64,000 nucleotides of DNA from Actinacidiphila guanduensis (GCF_900103985.1 NZ_FNIE01000003.1:310001-374000), one strand, 5' to 3'. Positions 35,848 through 44,381 are shown, counted from the stretch's first letter. Notes: generated by a model not told the origin, from the letters alone. A program made the numbers and translations.

Positions 35848-36340
35848 CTCGGGGGTGTCCTCTCGTCGGTACGGACGGCTCCCCGGCAGCGGCGCCACCG
35901 GAAGGGCCGGCAAGGGCTTCTGCAGGTGAGCCGGCCGGGGCGGCGGTGTCCCGGCCCAGCTCGCACATCGGCTCGCGCAGCCCCGACGCCAGCTCCGCGC
36001 GGGCGAGTTGGGCCGCGACCGAGGCCCGTACCTCCTGCAGGCGGGCCACGCACGCGTCCAGTTCGGCGAGCTTGCGGCGGTAGACCTCCAGCGAGCCCTC
36101 GCAGGCGTCGCCCGAGGCGTGGCCGGCCCGCAGGCACTCCACGAAGGGGCGGGTCTCCTCCAGGCCGAAGCCGAAGTCCTGCAAGGAGCGGATCTGCTCC
36201 AGCATCCGCAGGTGCTCCTCGCCGTAGGAGCGGTAGCCGTTGCCGGTCCGGGCGGCCGGCGGCAGCAGGCCGAGCGATTCGTAGTAGCGGAGGGCGCGGG
36301 TGGTGGTGCCCGCCCGGTCCGCGAGTTCCCCGATGCGCAT
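35828..36340 (-). CDS. MerR-family redox-type regulator
   Basis: A 170-residue MerR regulator: N-terminal helix-turn-helix MRIGELADRAGTTTRALRYYESLGLLPP, then the dimerisation helix. Cysteines occur in VECLRAGHASGDACEGS and PMCELG; Cys spacing and co-transcription with thioredoxin suggest thiol or metal sensing, but no known metal signature is complete. The C-terminal 35 residues are Ala/Gly/Pro-rich. The start at 36340 follows a MerR-type palindrome. Autoregulation with induction of thioredoxin is the likely logic. Confidence 0.92.
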   Translation of the reverse strand: MRIGELADRAGTTTRALRYYESLGLLPPAARTGNGYRSYGEEHLRMLEQIRSLQDFGFGLEETRPFVECLRAGHASGDACEGSLEVYRRKLAELDACVARLQEVRASVAAQLARAELASGLREPMCELGRDTAAPAGSPAEALAGPSGGAAAGEPSVPTRGHPRDDPDHP

Positions 36341-36355
36341 GCCTTCGACCGTAGA

Positions 36356-36375
36356 CGTTGACGTGCGCGTCAACG
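36356..36375. promoter_or_regulatory. MerR-type operator
   Basis: CGTTGACG-TGCG-CGTCAACG, a perfect 8-4-8 palindrome of 20 bases, 16 bases before the merR-type start. MerR sites usually sit between -35 and -10 of long-spacer promoters. Confidence 0.75.
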
Positions 36376-36602
36376 CCAGTGCGGCGCACGGCGGTCGGCC
36401 GGTGCCCGGCAGGGGTCCCGGGCCCGGAAGGAGGGTGGACGCGACCCGGAGTGGCCGCGGAAAAAAGTTCCAGGATTTACGTCCAGCAGGTTGCTAACTG
36501 CCAGTCGCCCTCGCCAGGCTGCGTCAAGCACGTCCCGACCACCCCTGTTCACAACCCTTCTCTCGGCACGCACCACCGCACCGCGAGGAGCAAGGAGCCC
36601 GG

Positions 36603-38624
36603 ATGCACCGCCCGTTCAGACAACCCCGCCGCCGCAGAGCGGTCACGCTGGTCGCCGCCCTGTCGCTGCTGGCCGGCCTGTCCGCCGCCGCGGTCGGCTC
36701 GACCACCGCCGCGGCCGACGGCCCGCAGACCACCCGGCAGGCCGAGTTCGCCTCGGCCGCTGCCGAGTTCGGCGTCCCGCTGCCCGTCCTGGAGGCCGTG
36801 TCGTACTACGAGACCCGGTGGGAGGCGCACGCCGGGCAGGAGAACGCCGAGGCGGGCTACGGCCCGATGAACCTCACCGACCTGACCAGCGCCGACCTCG
36901 ACGCCGACGGCCTGTCCACGCTCTCCCCGCGCTACGCCGACCTGGTCAAGGCGCCCGCCGAGCACACCGCGCCCGCCGCGGCCGCGCTGCTGGGCACCGA
37001 CGCCGCCACCGTGCAGAGCGACGAGGCGCAGAACATCCGCGGCGGCGCCGCCCTGCTCGCCTCGTACGCCAAGGGCTACACCCACGGCCGGCTGCCCAAG
37101 GGCATCGACGGCTGGTACGCGGCCGCGGCCCGCTACAGCCAGTCCACCGAGGACAAGGTCGCCCAGGCGTTCGCCGACGGCGTGTGGGACGCGATGCGCA
37201 CCGGCGCGAGCCGCACCACCCAGGACGGCCAGCAGATCTCCCTGGCCCCCGTGCGCGGCCTGCACCCGAACCGCGGCGACGTGCGCAAGCTCGGCCTGAA
37301 GGACGTCACCCCGCCGGTCAGCGACCAGCCGGCCGAGTGCCCCAAGTCCCTGCACTGCAACGTGATCCCGGGCGCCTACACGCTGCTCGACCCGAACAAC
37401 CTCGCCGACTACGGCAGCCACGACCTCGCCGACCGCCCGAACGGCGGCCTGGACATCCGCTACATCACGCTGCACACCACCGACGAGACCTACGACGGCA
37501 CCCTGGACCTGTTCCGCGACCCGACCTACGCGGCCGGCGCCAACTACGTGGTGCGCTCGCAGGACGGCCAGGTCACCCAGATGATCCCGGACAAGGACAT
37601 CGCCTGGGACAGCGCCAACCGCTCCTTCTACCAGCACTCGATCGGCATCGAGCAGGAGGCGTGGGCCACCCACGGCGCCGCCTGGTTCAGCGAGGACCTG
37701 TACCGCTCGACGGCCACCCTGGTGAAGTACCTGGCGGCGAAGTACGACATCCCGCTGGACCGCGCGCACATCCTCGGCCACGACAACATCCCCGGCAGCA
37801 GCGAGTCCGGCATCGCCACCCAGCACTGGGACCCGGGACCGGGCTGGGACTGGGCGCACTTCTTCGACCTGTTGGGCGCGCCGATCAAGGCGACGGCGGG
37901 GCCCGGCAGCGACGTGGTCACGATCGACCCGGCCTTCGCCACGAACAAGCAGACCACCACGTACTGCGACGACGTGGCCGGCTACAAGCAGTTCCCCGGC
38001 CCGTACCGCAGCTACGACTGCCCGGTGACCTCGGCGGACGCCCCCAGCAGCTTCGTGCCGCTGTACACCCAGCCGTCCACCGACGCGCCGCTGCTCGCCG
38101 ACCCCTACCTGCATGCGACCGGGGCCGGTACGAACGCGATGAACGACTGGGGCGACAAGGCGCCCACCGGTGAGCAGTACGTCGTCGCCGACCGCAGGCC
38201 CGGCTGGACCGCCATCTGGTTCGGCGGCCAGGAGGCGTGGTTCCAGAACTCGGCCGCGCACCCCACGACCGTGCCGAGCAAGGCCGAGCGGATCGTCCCG
38301 AAGGCCGGCCGCACCTCGATCCCCGTCTACACCACGGCCTATCCCGAGGCGTCGGTCTACCCGCCGGACTTCGTGGCCTTCGAGGGCGGCAAGGCCCCCC
38401 GCCCGCAGAGCCCGGCGAAGAAGTACGCGATCCCGGCCGGGCAGTCCTACGTGGCCGCCGGCCCGGCGCGCAACACCGACTCGTACTTCGCCATCTACTA
38501 CGACGGCTCCGCGCCCTACGACCAGCACGACTTCATCGGCACCACGAAGGTGTACGAGATCGTCTACAACCACCGGATGGCGTTCGTGAACGCCGACGAC
38601 GTGGACGTCGTGCCGGCCTCCTGA
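36603..38624 (+). CDS. Secreted N-acetylmuramoyl-L-alanine amidase
   Basis: A 673-residue exported amidase. Signal peptide about 1-38 (RRRR, hydrophobic core, AAA). Residues about 45-200 are an all-helical region resembling a lytic-transglycosylase-like fold (VLEAVSYYETRWEAHAG). An Amidase_2 domain (about 285-420) carries zinc ligands His291 in ITLHTTDE and His408 in QHWDPGP. The C-terminal 230 residues are beta-rich with an SH3-like look (EQYVVADRRPGWTAIWFGGQEAWF). AAGGAG lies before the ATG. Hydrolyses the amide between MurNAc and L-Ala of peptidoglycan. Confidence 0.92.
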   Translation: MHRPFRQPRRRRAVTLVAALSLLAGLSAAAVGSTTAAADGPQTTRQAEFASAAAEFGVPLPVLEAVSYYETRWEAHAGQENAEAGYGPMNLTDLTSADLDADGLSTLSPRYADLVKAPAEHTAPAAAALLGTDAATVQSDEAQNIRGGAALLASYAKGYTHGRLPKGIDGWYAAAARYSQSTEDKVAQAFADGVWDAMRTGASRTTQDGQQISLAPVRGLHPNRGDVRKLGLKDVTPPVSDQPAECPKSLHCNVIPGAYTLLDPNNLADYGSHDLADRPNGGLDIRYITLHTTDETYDGTLDLFRDPTYAAGANYVVRSQDGQVTQMIPDKDIAWDSANRSFYQHSIGIEQEAWATHGAAWFSEDLYRSTATLVKYLAAKYDIPLDRAHILGHDNIPGSSESGIATQHWDPGPGWDWAHFFDLLGAPIKATAGPGSDVVTIDPAFATNKQTTTYCDDVAGYKQFPGPYRSYDCPVTSADAPSSFVPLYTQPSTDAPLLADPYLHATGAGTNAMNDWGDKAPTGEQYVVADRRPGWTAIWFGGQEAWFQNSAAHPTTVPSKAERIVPKAGRTSIPVYTTAYPEASVYPPDFVAFEGGKAPRPQSPAKKYAIPAGQSYVAAGPARNTDSYFAIYYDGSAPYDQHDFIGTTKVYEIVYNHRMAFVNADDVDVVPAS

Positions 38625-38678
38625 CCGCAGTTCGCGGCAGGAACGTATACAAGCGGCGCCCCCGCGGGCTCCGTTGAG

Positions 38679-38713
38679 GGAGAGCGGCCGGTCAACTCGA
38701 CCGGTCGCTCTCC
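38679..38713. terminator. Terminator after amidase, overlapping regulator 3' end
   Basis: GGAGAGCGGCCGGTC pairs with GACCGGTCGCTCTCC (one mismatch, five-base loop). It includes the stop of the convergent RpiR-type gene. Confidence 0.75.
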
Positions 38714-39600
38714 AGCGCCTGGTGGGTGATCCGCAGCGCGCGGCTGGAGACCTCGAAGGTGCGCTGCGCCACGCACACGAACAGGCAGTCCACCACCACG
38801 AGTTGGCTGATCCGGCTGGCCATCGCGCCCGGCCGGAAGGTGGTTTCGCGGCCGGCGGAGACCAGGACGTAGTCGGCGAGCCGGGCCGCGGTGGACATGG
38901 GGTGGTTGGTGATCACCACGGTGGTGGCGCCGAGTTCGCCGGCCCGGCGCAGCGGGGCGAGCACGTCGCGGCTCTCGCCGGAGTGCGAGACCACCAGGAA
39001 GACATCGCCCTCGCCGAGCAGCACCGCGCTGGTCAGGGCGGACTGCGAGTCGCCGTGGGCGTGGCAGGGCCGGCCGATCCGGGCCAGCTTCTGCTGGAGG
39101 TCCTGGGCGACCAGGCCCGAGGCGCCGACCCCGGCGATGTGCAGCTGCCCGCCCCCGCACACCGCGGCGACCGCGCCGTCCAGCTGGGCGGGGTCGAGCT
39201 GGGTGGCGGTCTCCAGCACCGCTTGCGACTCGGTGTGCACCAGCTTGGCGATGACCTCCTCGGCGGAGTCCTCGGGCGTGATGCCGGCCGACAGCGTGGA
39301 GCGCGGGCCCTGGCGGGCGGCGGACGCGGCCAGCGCGAGCCGCAGTTCGGGGTACCCGGTGAAGCCGAGCGCCCGCGCGGTGCGCACGATCGAGGACTCG
39401 CTGGTGCCGGCGAGCGCGCTCAGCTCGGAGATGGTGCTGCGCGCCACCTGGGCGGGGTCCTGGACGATCAGGGTGGCGATCCGGGCGGCGGCGGGCGTCA
39501 GCGAGGGCAGCAGCCCGCGCACGGTCGCGGTGAGCGCGTCGCCCGCGTCACTGGCCGCAGTGGCGTTCCCCGGCACGGGCACCGGGACCTTTTCCTGCAC
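38692..39600 (-). CDS. MurR/RpiR-family regulator with SIS domain
   Basis: A 302-residue transcription factor. The RpiR helix-turn-helix (STISELSALAGTSESSIVRTARALGFTGYPELRLAL) is followed by a SIS phosphosugar-binding domain (LHIAGVGASGLVAQDL; VVSHSGESRDVLAPLRRA). Such regulators sense phosphosugars such as MurNAc-6-P or GlcN-6-P. The start is unsure: GTG at 39600 is used, but the frame is open further upstream with an ATG near 39707, and neither has a strong ribosome site. Neighbouring cell-wall amidase makes a peptidoglycan-recycling role attractive but unproven. Confidence 0.85.
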   Translation of the reverse strand: MQEKVPVPVPGNATAASDAGDALTATVRGLLPSLTPAAARIATLIVQDPAQVARSTISELSALAGTSESSIVRTARALGFTGYPELRLALAASAARQGPRSTLSAGITPEDSAEEVIAKLVHTESQAVLETATQLDPAQLDGAVAAVCGGGQLHIAGVGASGLVAQDLQQKLARIGRPCHAHGDSQSALTSAVLLGEGDVFLVVSHSGESRDVLAPLRRAGELGATTVVITNHPMSTAARLADYVLVSAGRETTFRPGAMASRISQLVVVDCLFVCVAQRTFEVSSRALRITHQALESDRSS

Positions 39601-39739
39601 GGGACCAAGGATGCCCTGCCAGCCGCCCTCCCGGGAGCCGGTGCGCGAAGAAACCGCGCCTCCCTCACCGCGCGCGCCCCGCCCGGGTGTCACGATCGCG
39701 GGTGACATCGCCGAGGGCGGCGCGGGCACGGGCCGAGGG

Positions 39740-39990
39740 CGACTGAGGACGGTCGAGGACGACGGGCCCGGTTCGTATGCGGTCCGGGTCGGTCCCGCTT
39801 CGGTACGCGTGCGGACCGGGTCGGGCCAGATCGGTCCAGGGCGCCTGGTTCGCGCCCGCCGACCCGGGGCGGTCGGGCACCGCGGACGTGCGTCCGGGTC
39901 CTTCCGGGTTCGGTTCGTGTGCGGAACGGGCCGGGTCGGGCCGGGTCGGTCGGGTCCGGTCCCGGTCGGGCCGGGGCGGTCGGGGAGAAT
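39740..39990. repeat. Degenerate GGTCGGGCC-type repeat tract
   Basis: About 250 of the 396 bases between the RpiR-type regulator and the PLP enzyme are loose tandem copies of 8-12-base units such as GGTCGGGCCGGGTCGG and GGTCCGGGTCGG, with larger repeats around TTCGTGTGCGGAACGGG and TTCGGTACGCGTGCGGACCG. No gene is supported in it. Confidence 0.7.
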
Positions 39991-39996
39991 GGCGGG

Positions 39997-40884
39997 ATGA
40001 CCGGGACGACGACCGCCCTCGACGCCGCCGTGCCCACCCCGCTGCAAGAGGTGGCCGACGAGCGCCTGGCCCGGCACGGGGTGCGGCTGCTGCTCAAGCG
40101 CGAGGACCTGGTCCATCCGCTGCTGCCCGGCAACAAGTACCGCAAGCTGCGGCCCAACCTGGCGGCAGCCGTGGCCGCCGGCCACACCGCGCTGCTCACC
40201 TTCGGCGGCGCCTACTCCAACCACCTGCGGGCCACCGCGGCCGCCGGGCGGCTGCTGGGCCTGCGCACGGTCGGGGTGGTCCGCGGCGAGGAGCTGGCCG
40301 GCCGGCCGCTCAACCCCTCGCTCGCGGCCGCGGCCGCCGACGGCATGCTGCTGCACTTCGCCGACCGCGCCACCTACCGGCGCAAGGCCGAACCCGAGGT
40401 CCTGGCCGCGCTGCTCGATCGGTTCGGGCCGGCCTACGTGGTGCCCGAGGGCGGTTCCAACGCGGCCGCGGTACGGGGCTGCGCGGAGGTCGGCAGCGAG
40501 ATCGGGGACGCGGCCGACGTGGTGGCGGTCGCCTGCGGCACCGGCGGCACGCTCGCCGGCCTCGCGGCGGGGCTCGCGCCGGGGGCCGAGGCGGTGGGGA
40601 TCGCGGTACTGCGCGGCGGCTTCCTCCCCGGCGAGGTGCTGCGGCTGCAGCAGGAGGCGTTCGGCGGGCGCCGGGGCCGCTGGCGCGTGGCGGACGGCTT
40701 CCACCACGGCGGTTTCGCCCGCGGCACGCCCGAGCTGGCCGCCTTCGCCGCGGAGTTCGCCGCCCGCCACGGGCTCGACCCGGAGCCGGTGTACGTGGCG
40801 AAGATGCTGTACGGGGTGTACGCGCTCGCGGCCGGTGGCGCCTTCGCGCCGGGGACCCGGGTGGCCGCGGTGGTCACCGGATGA
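39997..40884 (+). CDS. PLP-dependent ACC/D-cysteine deaminase-like enzyme
   Basis: A 295-residue fold-type II PLP enzyme of the 1-aminocyclopropane-1-carboxylate deaminase/D-cysteine desulfhydrase family. LLKREDLVHPLLPGNKYRKL includes the PLP Lys; GGAYSNHLRATAAAG and the phosphate loop VACGTGGTLAGL are intact. The expected substrate-specific residues of true ACC deaminase cannot be checked by eye, so D-cysteine or another D-amino acid is equally possible. The ATG at 39997 follows GGAGAATGGCGGG. It is directly preceded by the GC-rich repeat tract. Confidence 0.82.
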   Translation: MTGTTTALDAAVPTPLQEVADERLARHGVRLLLKREDLVHPLLPGNKYRKLRPNLAAAVAAGHTALLTFGGAYSNHLRATAAAGRLLGLRTVGVVRGEELAGRPLNPSLAAAAADGMLLHFADRATYRRKAEPEVLAALLDRFGPAYVVPEGGSNAAAVRGCAEVGSEIGDAADVVAVACGTGGTLAGLAAGLAPGAEAVGIAVLRGGFLPGEVLRLQQEAFGGRRGRWRVADGFHHGGFARGTPELAAFAAEFAARHGLDPEPVYVAKMLYGVYALAAGGAFAPGTRVAAVVTG

Positions 40885-40951
40885 GCGGACCCGGCGACGG
40901 ATGATCGATCAGTTCTGTGCCGGTCACAACATACGGCCGTAACCTGGTGAC

Positions 40952-41536
40952 ATGATCCGCGAAGCGACCCCCGCCGACGTGCCCGCCATCCATGCCATGG
41001 TCCGCGAACTCGCCGCGTTCGAGCGGGCGCCGCAGGAGGCCAGGGCCACCGTCGGCCAGTTGCACGACGCGCTGTTCGGCCCCGACAAGGTGGCCTCCGC
41101 GCTGATCGCGCAGCAGGACGACGCCGGGGAGCCGGTCGGCTTCGCGCTGTGGTTCCGCAACTTCTCCACCTGGACCGGCACCCCCGGCCTGTACCTGGAG
41201 GACCTCTACGTCCGGCCCGAGCACCGCGGCGCCGGCCACGGCAAGGCGCTGCTCGCGGCGCTGGCCGCCATCTGCGTGGAGCGCGGCTTCGAGCGCTTCG
41301 AGTGGACGGTGCTGGACTGGAACGAGCGGGCGCTGGGCGTGTACCGCTCGATCGGCGCGCTGCCGCAGGACGAGTGGACGGTGCAGCGGCTGAGCGGGCC
41401 CGCGCTGCGCGCCCTGGCCGACAGGGCGCCGGCGGTGGGCGGCACCTCGGGCGCCGCGCTGGAAACCGGGCCGGCCGACGGTGCAACCGGTACGACCATC
41501 GCAACGTCCAATCAGGCGCCGGCCCATGCGCATTGA
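40952..41536 (+). CDS. GNAT N-acetyltransferase, diamine acetyltransferase-like
   Basis: A 194-residue GNAT protein. Motif A LYLEDLYVRPEHRGAGHGKALLAAL contains the acetyl-CoA-binding R/QxxGxG/A pattern, and FERFEWTVLDWNERALGVYRSIGA is motif B as in spermidine/spermine acetyltransferases. The C-terminal 35 residues are low-complexity Ala/Thr. ATG at 40952. It lies upstream of the sigH locus on the same strand, with a 155-base gap. Confidence 0.85.
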   Translation: MIREATPADVPAIHAMVRELAAFERAPQEARATVGQLHDALFGPDKVASALIAQQDDAGEPVGFALWFRNFSTWTGTPGLYLEDLYVRPEHRGAGHGKALLAALAAICVERGFERFEWTVLDWNERALGVYRSIGALPQDEWTVQRLSGPALRALADRAPAVGGTSGAALETGPADGATGTTIATSNQAPAHAH

Positions 41537-41691
41537 CTCCACCAATCACTACCCACGGTCCGTACCCGTGCGCTTACCATGGGTGACAGAGCCGGTGCCG
41601 TCCATGCTCCGGCCGGGCGACAGCCGGGCCGGTGGCGCGGTAGCGTCGCTGCGAACCAGAGCAATCACCGTGTGCCACCTTGGAGGTGTGG

Positions 41692-42105
41692 GTGTCCCAG
41701 ATCGCAGGCGACCCCGGGTCGAAGGACTTCGTCGAGGTCCGGCTGCCCGCGGCGGGGGCCTATCTGTCGGTGCTGCGGACGGCCACGGCCGGGCTCGCGG
41801 CACGGCTGGACTTCACCCTCGACGAGATCGAGGACCTGCGCATCGCCGTGGACGAGGCGTGCGCGATCCTCTTGCAGCAGGCCGTCCCCGGCTCGGTGCT
41901 GAGCTGCGTGTTCCGGCTGGTCGGCGACTCGCTGTGGGTGACCGTGTCGGCCCCGACCACCGACGGCCGGGCCCCGGAGCGGGACACCTTCGCCTGGACG
42001 GTGCTGTCCGCACTGGCCGGCGAGGTGGACTCCACCGTCGCGGAGGACCGGACGGTCAGCATCAGTCTGCACAAGAAGCGCGGCGCCGTACCTGGGCTGT
42101 CGTGA
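41692..42105 (+). CDS. prsH: RsbW-like anti-sigma factor for SigH
   Basis: A 137-residue HATPase_c serine-kinase-type anti-sigma factor. The start VSQIAGDPGSKDFVEVRLPAAGAYL and the N-box DEACAIL match the streptomycete PrsH/UshX group. GTG at 41692 with GGAGG five bases upstream. It is immediately upstream of sigH, the usual arrangement; it should bind SigH and release it under salt stress or during septation. The ATP-lid and G-box are poorly conserved, as in its homologues. Published symbols vary (prsH, ushX, rshA). Confidence 0.92.
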   Translation: MSQIAGDPGSKDFVEVRLPAAGAYLSVLRTATAGLAARLDFTLDEIEDLRIAVDEACAILLQQAVPGSVLSCVFRLVGDSLWVTVSAPTTDGRAPERDTFAWTVLSALAGEVDSTVAEDRTVSISLHKKRGAVPGLS

Positions 42106-42133
42106 GGCGTGCGAGGCGTGTGAGGCGGCTGTC

Positions 42134-43345
42134 GTGAGGCCAGCAGACCAGTCCGGCACCCCCGCGGAGCACCGGGCGCCCGCCGGGCGCGGCCGCGCCG
42201 CTGTGCCGGCACAGCCGCCGGACCCGCTCACCCCGGGCGGTGCCCGCCCGGACCGGCAGCCGCCCGGGCAGGACCCCCGGGCCAGAGCACACCCCGAGCC
42301 CGGGGTACCGGCTCCCGGGACGTCCGGGGGCCGCACGGACCACAGGGAAGTGATGGACGCGTCGGAGCAGGCGGACCGCATGGATCAGCACGAGCGCGTG
42401 GCACCGGCCGAGCACCCAGGGCAGCGGTCCGGACCGCCGCCCGAGCGGCACGGTGAGCCGCAGGGCGACCCGCGGCAGGACCGGGCCCAGGAGCACGAGC
42501 AGGAGCACGGGGCCGGGAGCGCCGACGCGGAGCACGCCGGGGACACCGGGAACGGGGCCGAGCACGACGAGGACTCCGGCCGGCCGGACCCGCACGACCG
42601 CTCCGGCGCCCGCGCGCTCTTCCTCCAGCTGCGGGCGCTGCCCGAGGGCTCCCCCGAGCGGGCCGAGCTGCGCAACCAGCTGGTCAGGATGCACCTGCCG
42701 CTGGTGGAGCACCTGGCCCGGCGGTTCCGCAACCGCGGCGAGCCGCTGGACGACCTGACCCAGGTGGCCACGATCGGGCTGATCAAGTCCGTCGACCGGT
42801 TCGACGTCGAGCGCGGGGTCGAGTTCTCCACGTACGCGACCCCGACCGTCGTCGGCGAGATCAAACGTCACTTCAGGGACAAGGGCTGGGCGGTGCGGGT
42901 GCCGCGCCGGCTGCAGGAGCTGCGGCTGGCGCTGACCACGGCCACCGGCGAGCTCTCCCAGCGGCACGGCCGGGCGCCGACCGTCCACGAGCTCGCCGAG
43001 CACCTGAAGATCTCCGAGGAGGAGGTCCTGGAGGGGCTGGAGTCGGCGAACGCGTACAGCACGCTGTCGCTGGACGTGCCCGACACCGACGACGAGTCGC
43101 CGGCTGTCGCCGACACCCTCGGCTCCGAGGACGAGGCGCTGGAGGGCGTGGAGTACCGCGAGTCGCTCAAGCCGCTGCTGGAGCAGCTGCCGCCGCGTGA
43201 AAAGACGATCCTGCTGCTGCGGTTCTTCGGCAATATGACGCAGTCGCAGATCGCGCAGGAGGTGGGGATCTCGCAGATGCACGTCTCGCGGCTGCTGGCG
43301 CGGACGCTCGCGCAGCTGCGGGACAAGTTGCTCATCGACGAGTGA
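42134..43345 (+). CDS. sigH: Stress/developmental sigma factor SigH
   Basis: A 403-residue SigB/SigF/SigG-type sigma factor. The first about 155 residues are a Pro/His/Glu/Asp-rich disordered extension; the sigma core follows: region 2 (HLPLVEHLARRFRNRGEPLDDLTQVATIGLIKSVDRFD), region 3 and region 4 (MTQSQIAQEVGISQMHVSRLLARTL). GTG at 42134 is used; in-frame ATGs at 42353 and 42380 could give shorter forms, and S. coelicolor SigH is known in several sizes. Lies 28 bases after the anti-sigma gene. Directs osmotic-stress and differentiation genes. Confidence 0.93.
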   Translation: MRPADQSGTPAEHRAPAGRGRAAVPAQPPDPLTPGGARPDRQPPGQDPRARAHPEPGVPAPGTSGGRTDHREVMDASEQADRMDQHERVAPAEHPGQRSGPPPERHGEPQGDPRQDRAQEHEQEHGAGSADAEHAGDTGNGAEHDEDSGRPDPHDRSGARALFLQLRALPEGSPERAELRNQLVRMHLPLVEHLARRFRNRGEPLDDLTQVATIGLIKSVDRFDVERGVEFSTYATPTVVGEIKRHFRDKGWAVRVPRRLQELRLALTTATGELSQRHGRAPTVHELAEHLKISEEEVLEGLESANAYSTLSLDVPDTDDESPAVADTLGSEDEALEGVEYRESLKPLLEQLPPREKTILLLRFFGNMTQSQIAQEVGISQMHVSRLLARTLAQLRDKLLIDE

Positions 43346-43424
43346 CGCTGCGCTTGGCTTGAGGGGTTCTCCGTCCGGGGTGGTCGGTTTCGGCGGTTCC
43401 CGGACCGCCCGCCGGCCCGGGGTT

Positions 43425-43767
43425 GCTCGCGCAGTTCCTCGCGCCCCTGCGGGAACCCGCCTGCCTCAACCCCGCCGTCCCCGACCGCAGGCCGGCGGTG
43501 GTTGCTCGCGCAGTTCCTCCGCCCAGAGCTTCGCCTGGGGGGTGCCCCCAGCGCCCCAAGAGCGGCTACGCGTCTGCCCCAGAAGGGCTCGATGCCGTCC
43601 CTAGGCCGGTGGTCTCTTCCCGCGCAGTTCCCCGCGCCCCTGCGGGAACCCGCCTGCCCCAACCCCGCCGTCCCCGACCGCAGGCCGATCAGTGGTTCTC
43701 GCGCAGTTCCTCGCGCCCCCTTGCGGCTACGCGTCTGCCCCAATCCCACCGGTCCCGGCCGCAGGCC
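43425..43767. repeat. Four tandem GCGCAGTTCC modules
   Basis: Copies start near 43425, 43504, 43618 and 43697, each beginning (C/T)TCGCGCAGTTCC or close to it and ending in a variant of the GCAGGCCG motif. Copies 1 and 3 agree over about 70 bases with few differences; copy 2 is extended by a GCCTGGGGGGTGCCCCCAGCG hairpin and copy 4 is shorter inside. They fill most of the 449-base gap after sigH. The module is the same as at 16779-16897. Confidence 0.85.
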
Positions 43768-43794
43768 GGGCGGGGGCCCTGTGTGGGGGACGCG

Positions 43795-44334
43795 TCAGGG
43801 GGTGGGGGTGCGGGAGATGCCCAGGGCGTCGGTGGTGGCGGGGTGGACCAGGAGGACGAGGCCGAGGAGGGCGAGCAGGCCCAGGACGGCGCCGCCGGGG
43901 ACGACCGCGCCGTCGCTGTGGAGCATGGTCCAGGCGATGGGCAGCGAGATCAGCTGCATGATCAGGGCCGGGCCGCGGCTCCAGCGGCGGGCCCGCAGCA
44001 GGCCGTAGGCGGCGCCGAGCGGCAGGGCGGCGAGCAGGATGATGAGCAGCCCGCCGAGCACGGCGTCGCTGCTGCCCGCGAAGAGCGTCACGATCCCCCA
44101 CACGGCGACGGCGAGGCCCTCCAGGCCGGCGACCGCCGCGGTGATCGCGAGCCGCAGCGGCGGCGGGCCGGACGGCGTCTCGGGGGCCTTCGCGGTGTCC
44201 GGCTCCGCGGGCTTTCCCGCCGCTTCCCCGGCCGTGCCGGCCGTCGCGGCACGGGTGCCGGCGGCGGTCGCGCGCACCGCTCCCCCGGCCCCCGCGGCCG
44301 GCCGCCGCTCGGGGCGCTTCCTCTTCTTGCTCAC
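43795..44334 (-). CDS. Four-helix membrane protein, unknown
   Basis: A 179-residue protein. A Lys/Arg- and Ala/Gly-rich cytoplasmic N-terminus (about 1-58) precedes four predicted membrane helices (LAITAAVAGLEGLAVAVWGIV, LGGLLIILLAALPLGAAYGLL, LIMQLISLPIAWTML, GGAVLGLLALLGLVLLV). GTG at 44334. It is divergent from the lipid kinase gene, 47 bases away. No catalytic motif is seen and no function assigned. Confidence 0.8.
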   Translation of the reverse strand: MSKKRKRPERRPAAGAGGAVRATAAGTRAATAGTAGEAAGKPAEPDTAKAPETPSGPPPLRLAITAAVAGLEGLAVAVWGIVTLFAGSSDAVLGGLLIILLAALPLGAAYGLLRARRWSRGPALIMQLISLPIAWTMLHSDGAVVPGGAVLGLLALLGLVLLVHPATTDALGISRTPTP

Positions 44335-44381
44335 CGGGCCAGCGTAGCCCGGTGCGAAAAACCGTGGGTACGCTGTCGGAC

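Noticed and set aside
39740..39990. Small peptide genes in the GGTCGG repeat tract
   Set aside because: Reading frames there are Gly/Arg/Pro/Ser repeats with no conserved motif or ribosome site.
38692..40770. Single fused protein running from the PLP enzyme region into the RpiR regulator
   Set aside because: The upstream 350 codons read antisense through the deaminase-like gene and a repeat tract; only the regulator part has domain motifs.
43425..43767. CRISPR array
   Set aside because: Repeats are 70-110 bp apart with partly shared interiors, there are no uniform unique spacers and no cas genes.
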